The notes beneath the pieces are model-generated. The model was given only the letters and a program-made list of their open reading frames with translations, was not told the origin of the DNA and did no database searches. Made by a program: the position numbers and the translations under genes. A DNA stretch of 27,187 nucleotides from JAMCZC01 sp964364925. Its GTDB lineage: Bacteria; Patescibacteriota; Microgenomatia; Levybacterales; UBA12049. Location: the NCBI GenBank assembly GCA_964364925.1, contig CAYIOB010000005.1:1-27187 (forward strand), read 5' to 3'. This document shows, piece by piece, positions 21,116 through 27,187 of the stretch; positions within the stretch are counted from its first letter, which is position 1; the number at the start of each line of letters is the position of its first letter.

Positions 21116-22168
21116 ATGTCTGAAGATAAAACAAAAAATAAGATAAAAGTAGAATCCGAAGAAAATCCTGAAGAAGAGGTTTTATTTACTTCTTTGCGGG
21201 CCAAGGATTGGAAAGAGTTTTACGGACAAAAAAAAGTCAAGGAATCCATAAGAATCGGTATCACCGCGGCTAAAAAAAGAAACGAAGCTATTGAACATAT
21301 TTTGCTTTACGGGCCTCCGGGCTTAGGCAAAACAACTCTTTCTCACCTTATAGCCAAAGAAATGGGTAGCAATATTCGGGTTACTTCCGGCCCCGCCATT
21401 GAAAGAGCAGGGGATTTGGCTTCAATCTTAACCAATCTGGAAAAAGGGGATATTTTGTTTATCGATGAGATTCACAGATTAAATAAAGTGGTTGAGGAAA
21501 CTTTATATCCGGCAATGGAAGATTATGCACTGGATATAATCATTGGCAAAGGACCTAGCGCTCGAACGCTTCGCTTAGATTTGCCTCAATTTACAATCAT
21601 CGGCGCAACAACTAGAATTGGACTTTTATCTGCACCATTGCGTGACAGATTTGGAGTTGTGCACCGGCTTTCTTTTTACGATCCCAAAGATTTGGAAGAA
21701 ATAATCGAAAGAGCGGCTTCCAAATTAAAGGTGCCGATAGATAGAGATTCTGTTTTGGAAATTGCCAAAAGAGCAAGAGGTACTCCAAGAATCGCGCTTA
21801 AACTTTTAAAAAGAGCCAGGGATTTTGTGCAGGTAAAAGCAGAAGGAAAACTAACCCTTAACTTAATCAAAGAGGCATTGGATATGCTGGAAGTTGATGA
21901 GGTCGGCCTTGATTCATCTGACGTCAGGTATTTAAAAGCGATTATTGAAAAACACGCAGGCGGGCCGGTGGGAATAGAGACAATTGCTTCAACAATTTCA
22001 GAGGACATAGGCACAATCGAAGAAGTGGTGGAGCCTTATTTATTGCAAATCGGGTTTCTTAAAAAAACAACACGCGGCCGCGTCGCAACTCCGGCCGCAT
22101 ATGCTCATTTAAAAATTAATCCGCCGGCTGGCGGACCAAAACAAACCAAACAAGAAAAACTTCTTTAA
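21116..22168 (+). CDS. ruvB: Holliday junction branch migration helicase RuvB
   Basis: 350 residues. Walker A GPPGLGKTT lies at 66-74, Walker B LFIDEIHRL at 114-122 (D117-E118) and the sensor-1 GATTRIGLLSAPLRDRFG segment follows. The C-terminal winged helix (about 265-340) contains YLLQIGFLKKTTRGRVATPA. It is the hexameric AAA+ motor that drives branch migration with RuvA. The last residues (NPPAGGPKQTKQEKLL) are a small tail past the usual end, and they contain the palindrome at 22120-22135, suggesting the element extended the reading frame. Confidence 0.97.
   Translation: MSEDKTKNKIKVESEENPEEEVLFTSLRAKDWKEFYGQKKVKESIRIGITAAKKRNEAIEHILLYGPPGLGKTTLSHLIAKEMGSNIRVTSGPAIERAGDLASILTNLEKGDILFIDEIHRLNKVVEETLYPAMEDYALDIIIGKGPSARTLRLDLPQFTIIGATTRIGLLSAPLRDRFGVVHRLSFYDPKDLEEIIERAASKLKVPIDRDSVLEIAKRARGTPRIALKLLKRARDFVQVKAEGKLTLNLIKEALDMLEVDEVGLDSSDVRYLKAIIEKHAGGPVGIETIASTISEDIGTIEEVVEPYLLQIGFLKKTTRGRVATPAAYAHLKINPPAGGPKQTKQEKLL
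22120..22135. repeat. Palindrome TCCGCC-GGCT-GGCGGA at the 3' end of ruvB
   Basis: A perfect 6-bp inverted repeat with a 4-nt centre, encoding NPPAGG in the tail of RuvB. It is much GC-richer than its surroundings. Confidence 0.5.
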
Positions 22169-22169
22169 T

Positions 22170-22198
22170 TTGACTTTTTAGCCGTAAAAGCGTATAAC
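22170..22198 (+). promoter_or_regulatory. Promoter of the 55-aa HTH gene
   Basis: TTGACT (22170-22175), 17 nt, TATAAC (22193-22198). The leader is about 20 nt and, unlike most first genes here, carries a Shine-Dalgarno sequence (AAAGAGG, 22209-22215). Confidence 0.65.
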
Positions 22199-22225
22199 GA
22201 AAATTAAGAAAGAGGCAATAGCGCT

Positions 22226-22393
22226 ATGGATAAAAAAACACATCAACTTTTGGAAGACATTAAGAAACTATTAATACTTCAGCTTGTTATAAATGGCGCT
22301 AACTCCGAAGAGATTGCAAACATTCTCAAGATAAATTCGAGCACCATTAGACATATGATATCAATTAGAAAAACAAAAAGAAGCACCAAATAA
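22226..22393 (+). CDS. Small helix-turn-helix protein, 55 aa
   Basis: The protein begins MDKKTHQLLEDIKKLLILQL and continues VINGANSEEIANILKINSST, then IRHMISIRKTKR. The middle is a canonical helix-turn-helix (EEIANILKINSSTIRHMI), like region 4 of a sigma factor or a stand-alone HTH of the type that ends small candidate-phylum regulators, with a basic tail after it. It is probably a DNA-binding regulator. The near-consensus promoter, a proper Shine-Dalgarno sequence and a plausible fold make it a convincing gene despite its size. A consensus promoter for the next gene starts 14 nt after its stop, so the 81-aa protein is a possible target. Confidence 0.75.
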   Translation: MDKKTHQLLEDIKKLLILQLVINGANSEEIANILKINSSTIRHMISIRKTKRSTK

Positions 22394-22406
22394 CTCCGTG
22401 CCCTTC

Positions 22407-22435
22407 TTGACAGAAAATTCAAAACATAATATAAT
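22407..22435 (+). promoter_or_regulatory. Perfect-consensus promoter of the 81-aa gene
   Basis: TTGACA (22407-22412), exactly 17 nt, TATAAT (22430-22435): a full match to the housekeeping consensus. The ATG at 22446 follows 10 nt after the -10, so the leader is 3-5 nt. Confidence 0.75.
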
Positions 22436-22445
22436 CCCGCAGTCG

Positions 22446-22691
22446 ATGAATAATTACGAAGCAAATGGAAATGACTCTGCCTTGGGGCAGGAAGTAGTTT
22501 TACAGCAGAACAGATTGTTCAGTTTTGTAAGTAGGCTTATTGTATTGGGCGGAGCCGGTTTATATATTGAAGGTGCTTTTAACGATGCTCCGAAAGATTC
22601 GCTTGCCGGACTAGCCGCCATAGGTGTTGTTGCAACGGTTGTTTACTCTAGGCACCGCAGGCAAACCCCTCAAAACGTTCGTAATTCTTAA
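22446..22691 (+). CDS. Small membrane protein, 81 aa
   Basis: Residues 1-24 are hydrophilic. Two hydrophobic stretches follow (about 25-42, FSFVSRLIVLGGAGLYI; and 51-66, LAGLAAIGVVATVVY), then a basic tail (SRHRRQTPQ). The start at 22446 is chosen because the longer open frame from 22398 would place the perfect promoter inside the coding region. No family is recognised. The strongest promoter in the window drives it, suggesting high expression. It converges with the MBL gene across a palindrome. Confidence 0.65.
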   Translation: MNNYEANGNDSALGQEVVLQQNRLFSFVSRLIVLGGAGLYIEGAFNDAPKDSLAGLAAIGVVATVVYSRHRRQTPQNVRNS

Positions 22692-22700
22692 GTCCTAAAA

Positions 22701-22715
22701 CCCGATTTAATCGGG
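22701..22715. terminator. Palindrome CCCGATTTAATCGGG between convergent genes, possible bidirectional terminator
   Basis: A 6-7-bp stem with a 1-3-nt centre lies in the 39-nt spacer between two convergent stops (22691 and 22731). On the minus strand it is followed by a short TTTT run (22700-22697); on the plus strand only by ATAAATCTT. The same 15 bases recur at 25915-25929. Confidence 0.4.
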
Positions 22716-22730
22716 ATAAATCTTAAATCT

Positions 22731-23390
22731 TTATATCAGCTCTTCGAGGATTACGACTTTAGAATTGGTAACCAGTTTTTTGAATTTTTGTTCGGCGTCT
22801 TTCGAGCTTTCTTTTAATAAATTTTTGTAATGCATTGGAATTGTTATTTTGGCACAAATTGTATTGGCGGCTTGGGCAGCCTCATTAACGTCCATAGTGT
22901 AAGTTCCGCCGATTGGAAGCATTGCAATGTCCAAATTCAAACTTTTCAAGCGCCTCATGTCTTCTATAAAATCCGTATCGCCTGCATGATATATTTTTTT
23001 ATCATTCAAATTAAAAATATATCCCACCCAGTTATTGTTTTTTGGATGAAAATTAAGTTTGTCGGGATGGTTATTGTAAGCGGGAATTGTTTGGAATTTA
23101 AAACCTTTAATTTCGTAGTCTTTTAGGGGTTCAACCCCTAATTTTCTGTTTTGGGAAATGTCCACTTTTTCCAAAATATCAGGCGGGGCAATCATCACCG
23201 TATCGTCTTTTATTATTTTTTGAATGTCTGTTTGGGAAAAGTGGTCGTAATGCGCGTGGGTTATAAAAATAATATCTGCTTTCTGAAGACTTTTCCCTTT
23301 TAAGTCGAACGGGTCAACATAATAAATCCTGTTGCCTTTTTCATCAACAAAAGAAAAACCTGCATGTCCGTGCCAACTTATATTTTCCAT
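22731..23390 (-). CDS. MBL-fold metal-dependent hydrolase (UlaG/UPF0173-like)
   Basis: 219 residues, metallo-beta-lactamase fold. The N-terminus WHGHAGFSF is followed by YYVDPFDLKG, then the metal-binding FITHAHYDHFS (HxHxDH). HAGDTDF (about residues 135-141) and a final IPMHYKN supply the remaining metal ligands. The arrangement is that of the UPF0173/UlaG-like branch, which includes lactonases and many uncharacterised hydrolases; the substrate cannot be told. A TATAAT ends 6 nt before the ATG, so it is probably transcribed alone and leaderless, despite being only 17 nt after the P-type ATPase on the same strand. Confidence 0.9.
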   Translation of the reverse strand: MENISWHGHAGFSFVDEKGNRIYYVDPFDLKGKSLQKADIIFITHAHYDHFSQTDIQKIIKDDTVMIAPPDILEKVDISQNRKLGVEPLKDYEIKGFKFQTIPAYNNHPDKLNFHPKNNNWVGYIFNLNDKKIYHAGDTDFIEDMRRLKSLNLDIAMLPIGGTYTMDVNEAAQAANTICAKITIPMHYKNLLKESSKDAEQKFKKLVTNSKVVILEELI

Positions 23391-23396
23391 ATAAAG

Positions 23397-23402
23397 ATTA
23401 TA
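23397..23402 (-). promoter_or_regulatory. Consensus -10 of the MBL gene, predicted leaderless
   Basis: TATAAT on the minus strand (23402-23397) ends 6 nt before the ATG at 23390. No clear -35. Confidence 0.5.
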
Positions 23403-23407
23403 CGCTT

Positions 23408-25795
23408 TTACTCAAGGCCTAACTTAAAAATGTGTTGAAAAGAAGGAACGGTGGTAATTATTAACTGCAAAGCAATAGTAAAAAATACCGAGAAAAAGAG
23501 CAGCTTATTAAACTTTAAAATGGAGCCGCCTCTTACTAAGAATGCCAGCGCCATATGGGAGAAAATTAAGAGATTAAAAATAATTGTTCTGGAAAACGTT
23601 TCACTCCTATCCTGTAAAAGAAAAGAAAAAACAATCAGTAAAACGGCGGATAAAGAAAAGCCCACAGTCAGTATAAAACCAAGTCTTTTGCCTGTTAGTA
23701 TCTGCTGTTTTGGATTCCTGGGTTTTTCTTTAAGAATGCTTCTGTCTCTGTTGTCGCTTGCCAATGCTAAAGCCGGCAGGCCGTCGGTTATTAAATTTAT
23801 CCAAAGAATTTGGGTTGGAATAAGCGGGTTTGGCATATTTAAAAGCGCAGCAAAGAAAATTAAAGAAATTTCCGAAAGGTTGCTTGATAAAAGGTAGGTG
23901 ATAGATTTTAAAATATTATTGTAAATTGTCCGCCCTTCTAAAACAGCTTTAATAAGGGTTGAATAATTATCATCCGCCAAAACTATATCGGCAGCTTCTT
24001 TGGCAACGTCTGTTCCCGTTTCGCCCATTGCAATTCCAACGTCTGCCCTTTTTAATGCCAGAGCGTCATTCACCCCGTCTCCTGTAACGCCTACAACATA
24101 GCCCATTTTTTTAAAAACAGTTACCAGCCGCAATTTGTCTTCGGGTCTTGTCCTGGCAAAAACACTTGTTTTTAAAATTATTTTTTCCAAATCTTCATCG
24201 GACATTTTATCAAGCTCCTCGCCTGTTATTACGTCTTCATCTTTTTCAATTAAGCCAATCTCTTTTGCTATTGTTAAAGCGGTCAGTTCGTTGTCGCCTG
24301 TTACCATAACGGTTCTAATCCCGGCTTGCTTGGCGTTTTTTATTGCCTCAATCGCTTCATCTCTTGGCGGATCGTATATGCCTACAAAGCCTAAAAATTC
24401 AATATTTGTTTCAAGATGCTGCCTTTCTTTAACTTGTTTATCTTCCTGATTTTTAAACCCGAAGCCAATTACCCGAAAACCTTTTTTTGCAAAAGTTTCA
24501 AACTCTTTTTCAATTTTTTCTTTCTCTTCAGGTTCCAGCGTGCTTTTTTCCAGAATTTTTTCCGGTGCTCCTCTGACAAAAACATATCTTTTACCCGCCT
24601 TGTCGCGAGGCAGGTTGTTTTCTTCCCAAATGCTTGTAATAAGTTTAGTCTCGGGGTCAAAAACAAATTCGTCTATAACTTTCCCTCCGTCTGTTAATAA
24701 ATTCAGATTTTCCACTTTGCTTTTTGCCCACGTAAGCAATGCTCCGTCTGTTTTGTCTCCTATGGCTTCAAATTTTCCCTGTTCCCCTTTTTGAATCAAA
24801 GAAGCGGTGTTTCCGATAACACATGCTTTTAACAGAAAATCGATATTCTCTCTTTTGTTAAGAAAAAACTCTTTTACTGTCATTTCGTTTTTTGTAAGAG
24901 TACCTGTTTTATCCGACAGAATTACCTGAACGGCTCCTAAAGTTTCAACAGCAGACATTTTTCTGACAATCGCGTTTTTCCTGGCCATTCTTTTTGTTCC
25001 GATTGCAAGGGCAATTGTAATAACGGCCGGAAGGCCCTCCGGAATAGCCGAAACAGCAGCGCTTACTGACAAAAGTATTAAATCAAAGAAGTTTCTATTT
25101 TGAGATAGTCCAATAGGAATTAAGGAAAAAGCAATAATTATCGCCACTGCCGAAATTATTTTTCCTAAGACCGAAAGGTTTTTTTGCAAAGGGGTCTTAT
25201 CGGTCTCAATAGAAGAAAGTGTACCTGCTATTTTCCCAAAGCGGGTATTCATGCCGGTATTTTCCACAAGCATGCGTCCGCGGCCTTTAGATACAAGTGT
25301 ACCTGAAAAGCCTTGATCCTTATCGTTTTTCGCAACAGGAATAGATTCGCCTGTTAATACGGACTCGTCAATTTCAAGATGGCGGGACAATATTATTTTT
25401 CCGTCTGCCGGAATGTGCTCGCCTTCATTTAACAAAACTATGTCTCCGGGAACAATTTCAGAACTTGGCATTTCTATTTCTTTGCCGTTTCTGATAACTC
25501 TTGAAAGAGGTTTAATATAACTTTTGAGTTTTTCAAGGGATTTTTCTGCATTATATTCCTGAAAAAAACCAAAAACAGCGCTTAGTATAAGAATTGAAGC
25601 TATGAAAAAAGCATCAACCAGGTTTCCTATCAGAAAGGAAAACAATCCTCCTGCAAAAAGGATGCCGTTTATAAAAGTTGGAAATTGAGATAAAAAAATG
25701 GACAAGCCGCTATAGTTTTTTTTGGTTTCTATTTCGTTTTTTCCAAACTGCAATAATTTTTCGCCGGCTTCCTGGGAAGTTAGTCCGCGGTTCAT
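23408..25795 (-). CDS. P-type cation ATPase, Ca2+-type (P2A-like)
   Basis: 795 residues. The N-terminal cation-ATPase domain (LTSQEAGEKLLQFGKNEI) is followed by the actuator-domain TGES at 148-151, the PEGLP ion-site motif at 252-256, the phosphorylation site DKTGTLT with D295, and the nucleotide and hinge motifs MVTGDNELTA and GVTGDGVNDALALKRADVGI. Six C-terminal membrane segments include the DNLSEIS-equivalent SSNLSEISLIFFA and the IPTQILWINLITDGLPALAL segment. PEGLP together with NLITDGLPA points to SERCA/PMCA-like calcium pumps, although Mn2+ or another cation is possible. It exports cations using ATP. It is slightly shorter than the usual 880-900 residues, mainly at the N-terminus. An extended -10 lies 6 nt before the ATG. 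Confidence 0.93.
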   Translation of the reverse strand: MNRGLTSQEAGEKLLQFGKNEIETKKNYSGLSIFLSQFPTFINGILFAGGLFSFLIGNLVDAFFIASILILSAVFGFFQEYNAEKSLEKLKSYIKPLSRVIRNGKEIEMPSSEIVPGDIVLLNEGEHIPADGKIILSRHLEIDESVLTGESIPVAKNDKDQGFSGTLVSKGRGRMLVENTGMNTRFGKIAGTLSSIETDKTPLQKNLSVLGKIISAVAIIIAFSLIPIGLSQNRNFFDLILLSVSAAVSAIPEGLPAVITIALAIGTKRMARKNAIVRKMSAVETLGAVQVILSDKTGTLTKNEMTVKEFFLNKRENIDFLLKACVIGNTASLIQKGEQGKFEAIGDKTDGALLTWAKSKVENLNLLTDGGKVIDEFVFDPETKLITSIWEENNLPRDKAGKRYVFVRGAPEKILEKSTLEPEEKEKIEKEFETFAKKGFRVIGFGFKNQEDKQVKERQHLETNIEFLGFVGIYDPPRDEAIEAIKNAKQAGIRTVMVTGDNELTALTIAKEIGLIEKDEDVITGEELDKMSDEDLEKIILKTSVFARTRPEDKLRLVTVFKKMGYVVGVTGDGVNDALALKRADVGIAMGETGTDVAKEAADIVLADDNYSTLIKAVLEGRTIYNNILKSITYLLSSNLSEISLIFFAALLNMPNPLIPTQILWINLITDGLPALALASDNRDRSILKEKPRNPKQQILTGKRLGFILTVGFSLSAVLLIVFSFLLQDRSETFSRTIIFNLLIFSHMALAFLVRGGSILKFNKLLFFSVFFTIALQLIITTVPSFQHIFKLGLE

Positions 25796-25801
25796 TAGTT
25801 T

Positions 25802-25810
25802 ATTTTAGCA
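25802..25810 (-). promoter_or_regulatory. Extended -10 of the P-type ATPase gene, predicted leaderless
   Basis: Minus-strand TGCTAAAAT (hexamer 25807-25802), followed by 6 nt and the ATG at 25795. Confidence 0.5.
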
Positions 25811-25913
25811 TAACCCCACGGTCGGTGATTATTAGGGGCGCCGTTTTCACGATTGCGCTGGGTTTTTTTGTGAAAACAGCTTTAATTAAAACAATGCTTG
25901 GCCCCGATTGGAA

Positions 25914-25930
25914 TCCCGATTTAATCGGGA
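25914..25930. repeat. Palindrome TCCCGATTTAATCGGGA, second copy
   Basis: An 8-bp inverted repeat with a one-base centre, identical over its 15-nt core to 22701-22715. It is nested in a wider inverted repeat (CCCCGA at 25902-25907 with TCGGGG at 25934-25939), 1 nt upstream of the DoxX-gene -35. Confidence 0.65.
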
Positions 25931-25939
25931 ATGTCGGGG

Positions 25940-25968
25940 TTGACAACAGGTTTTTAAGGGTATATCGT
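25940..25968 (+). promoter_or_regulatory. Promoter of the DoxX-like gene, predicted leaderless
   Basis: A perfect TTGACA (25940-25945), 17 nt, then TATCGT (25963-25968, 4/6 match) ending 6 nt before the ATG at 25975. TATATC with 15-nt spacing is the alternative -10. Confidence 0.45.
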
Positions 25969-25974
25969 TAAATT

Positions 25975-26463
25975 ATGAGAGTTAGTTATCAGCAAGTTAT
26001 GGCTCTTCTTCGTATAGCGCTCGGATTTATTTTGCTTTGGGCGTTTTTTGATAAACTTTTTGGTCTTGGATTTGCTACGACTCCTGATAAATCCTGGCTT
26101 GTTGGAGCCTCTCCTACCTACGGATTTTTAAAATTCGGCGCAACGGGTATGTTTGGTCAATATTTTCAAACTCTTGCCGGTAATCAATTCGTAGATCTGC
26201 TTTTTATGTCAGGCTTACTGCTGATAGGGCTTTCGCTTCTTTTAGGAGTTGGTATTAGAATTGCAACATATTCCGGAAGCCTGTTTTTTCTTCTTATGTG
26301 GCTTGCTTTGGTTCCTTCCCAAAATAACCCTCTTTTGGATGAACACATAATCTACGCTCTCGTTCTGTGGGCAGTCTATAAGTCCGATGCCGACTCTGTT
26401 TTTGGTTTTGGGAAAAAATGGAAACAAATAAAATTTGTAAAAGATAATCCCATCCTCCAATAA
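25975..26463 (+). CDS. DoxX-like membrane protein
   Basis: 162 residues with four hydrophobic segments (about 8-26, 72-90, 94-112 and 124-136). The pattern RIALGFILLWAFFDKLFGLG at the N-terminus and the SGLLLIGLSLLLGVGIRIA segment fit the DoxX/DoxD superfamily, known from the thiosulfate:quinone oxidoreductase subunit and from many uncharacterised membrane proteins. No cofactor site can be seen and the substrate is unknown. It has its own promoter with a perfect -35. It converges on the ComM-like gene with a 23-nt spacer. Confidence 0.75.
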   Translation: MRVSYQQVMALLRIALGFILLWAFFDKLFGLGFATTPDKSWLVGASPTYGFLKFGATGMFGQYFQTLAGNQFVDLLFMSGLLLIGLSLLLGVGIRIATYSGSLFFLLMWLALVPSQNNPLLDEHIIYALVLWAVYKSDADSVFGFGKKWKQIKFVKDNPILQ

Positions 26464-26486
26464 CTCCTCTTTAAGATTTTTTGCGG

Positions 26487-27187
26487 TTAAAATATAGGTT
26501 CGAGCCTTGGGCGGTATTGCAGCGCCTCTGCAATATGCGTTGGTTTAATATTTTTTTCTTCTTCCAAATCCGCAATTGTCCTTGCCAGTTTGATAATCCG
26601 GTGATAGCTTCTGGCGGATAAATTCATGCGGGTTACAGCCATGCGTAAAAGCGATAAACATTCTTCGGATAATTCGCAGGATTTTTTAATATCTCTATTG
26701 GTCATTTCGGCATTGGAAGAAATTTTTGTATTTTTAAAACGTTTGAGCTGAATATTCCGTGCTTTTTGCACTCGTTTTCTAATTTGGGCGGAGGTTTCTC
26801 TTTTAATTGTTTTGTCATCAGAAGTAAGCTTCTCAACTTTAACAGCAGGAACTTCCAAATGAATGTCAATTCTATCTAACATTGGACCAGAAACCCTTTT
26901 TTGATAGCGCAAAATTTGTGAGGCGGTGCAGTGGCAGGCGTGAGTTTTGTCTCCCAAAAATCCGCATGGGCACGGATTTTGAGCGGAAACCAACATAAAT
27001 TTGGAAGGAAAGGTTATTCTGCCTTGGGCTCTGGAAATAGTGACAAAACCGTCTTCCTTCGGTTGTCTTAAAGCCTCCAAAACCTGTCTTGGAAATTCGG
27101 GAAATTCATCCAAAAATAAAACGCCGCGATGGGCCAGGGAAATTTCTCCGGGTTTTGGTATGGCGCTTCCGCCGATTAAGCCGATAT
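26487..27187 (-). CDS. comM: ComM/YifB-family Mg-chelatase-like AAA+ ATPase, partial
   Basis: At least 233 residues. The frame stays open to the right edge, so the N-terminal part, including Walker A, lies outside the window. Visible in order: GLIGGSAIPKPGEISLAHRG, Walker B VLFLDEFPEF, SAQNPCPCGFLG with following cysteines (a C4-type cluster), the RVSGPMLDRIDIHLEVP sensor region, and the C-terminal helical domain LSARSYHRIIKLARTIADLE. The order and the missing integrin-type domain identify ComM/YifB rather than a true magnesium chelatase. ComM helps branch migration of DNA during natural transformation. An apparent internal start at 27113 is not the real one, because the conserved sequence continues upstream. 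Confidence 0.92.
   Translation of the reverse strand, partial: IGLIGGSAIPKPGEISLAHRGVLFLDEFPEFPRQVLEALRQPKEDGFVTISRAQGRITFPSKFMLVSAQNPCPCGFLGDKTHACHCTASQILRYQKRVSGPMLDRIDIHLEVPAVKVEKLTSDDKTIKRETSAQIRKRVQKARNIQLKRFKNTKISSNAEMTNRDIKKSCELSEECLSLLRMAVTRMNLSARSYHRIIKLARTIADLEEEKNIKPTHIAEALQYRPRLEPIF

Noticed and set aside
22398..22445. Upstream GTG start for the 81-aa membrane protein
   Set aside because: It would put a perfect TTGACA-17-TATAAT promoter inside the coding sequence; the ATG at 22446 fits the promoter.
25678..25824. Plus-strand reading frame overlapping the start of the P-type ATPase
   Set aside because: It is antisense to well-conserved ATPase sequence; only the part after 25825 lies in a real spacer.

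Overview
The window is AT-rich bacterial chromosome read with the standard bacterial code (TGA is a normal stop, for example in rnpA, valS and ruvA). Gene content suggests a Candidate Phyla Radiation / Patescibacteria genome, most likely of the Microgenomates type. The clues are a PrgI/VirB4 secretion cluster, a DUF4012 protein, a stripped-down ValRS, a small S23-type four-helix-bundle gene, very tight packing and few regulators. This placement is an inference from gene content; no 16S rRNA gene is present.

Layout. 1-5401 (+): a four-helix-bundle gene, then a reduced type IV secretion-like cluster: a PrgI-domain membrane protein, a TraC-like protein, a VirB4 ATPase and a membrane-anchored HExxH protein. 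5406-8122: the origin region, with dnaN and dnaA on the minus strand, DnaA boxes in both flanking spacers, and a DnaA-trio-like core next to an AT-rich stretch just before dnaN. 8123-11427 (+): rpmH-rnpA-yidD-yidC-jag (L34, RNase P protein, membrane insertion, RNA binding), then an O-antigen-ligase-like membrane protein. 11512-14632 (+): RNase HI and a large Rossmann-DUF4012 envelope protein. 14636-16300: a small minus-strand gene divergent from an NTPase-wHTH regulator. 16398-18958 (+): a short valS behind a long inverted repeat, then a small membrane-anchored TPR-like protein. 18959-22168: rplY (L25, minus) divergent from ruvC, ruvA and ruvB. 22226-22691 (+): two small genes with near-consensus promoters (a 55-aa HTH protein and an 81-aa membrane protein). 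22731-25795 (-): an MBL-fold hydrolase and a Ca2+-type P-type ATPase. 25975-26463 (+): a DoxX-like membrane protein. 26487-27187 (-): the C-terminal part of a ComM-type Mg-chelatase-like ATPase that runs off the right edge.

Three features run across genes. First, many intergenic spacers, and two stretches inside valS, are tandem arrays with a 7-nt period; the unit sequence differs between arrays but the unit length stays constant. They often abut start codons without a Shine-Dalgarno sequence. Second, many first genes have a -10 hexamer ending 6-7 nt before the start codon, which predicts leaderless mRNAs. Third, short GC-richer perfect palindromes recur in spacers and inside coding sequences. 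I see no CRISPR array, tRNA, rRNA or insertion sequence transposase.
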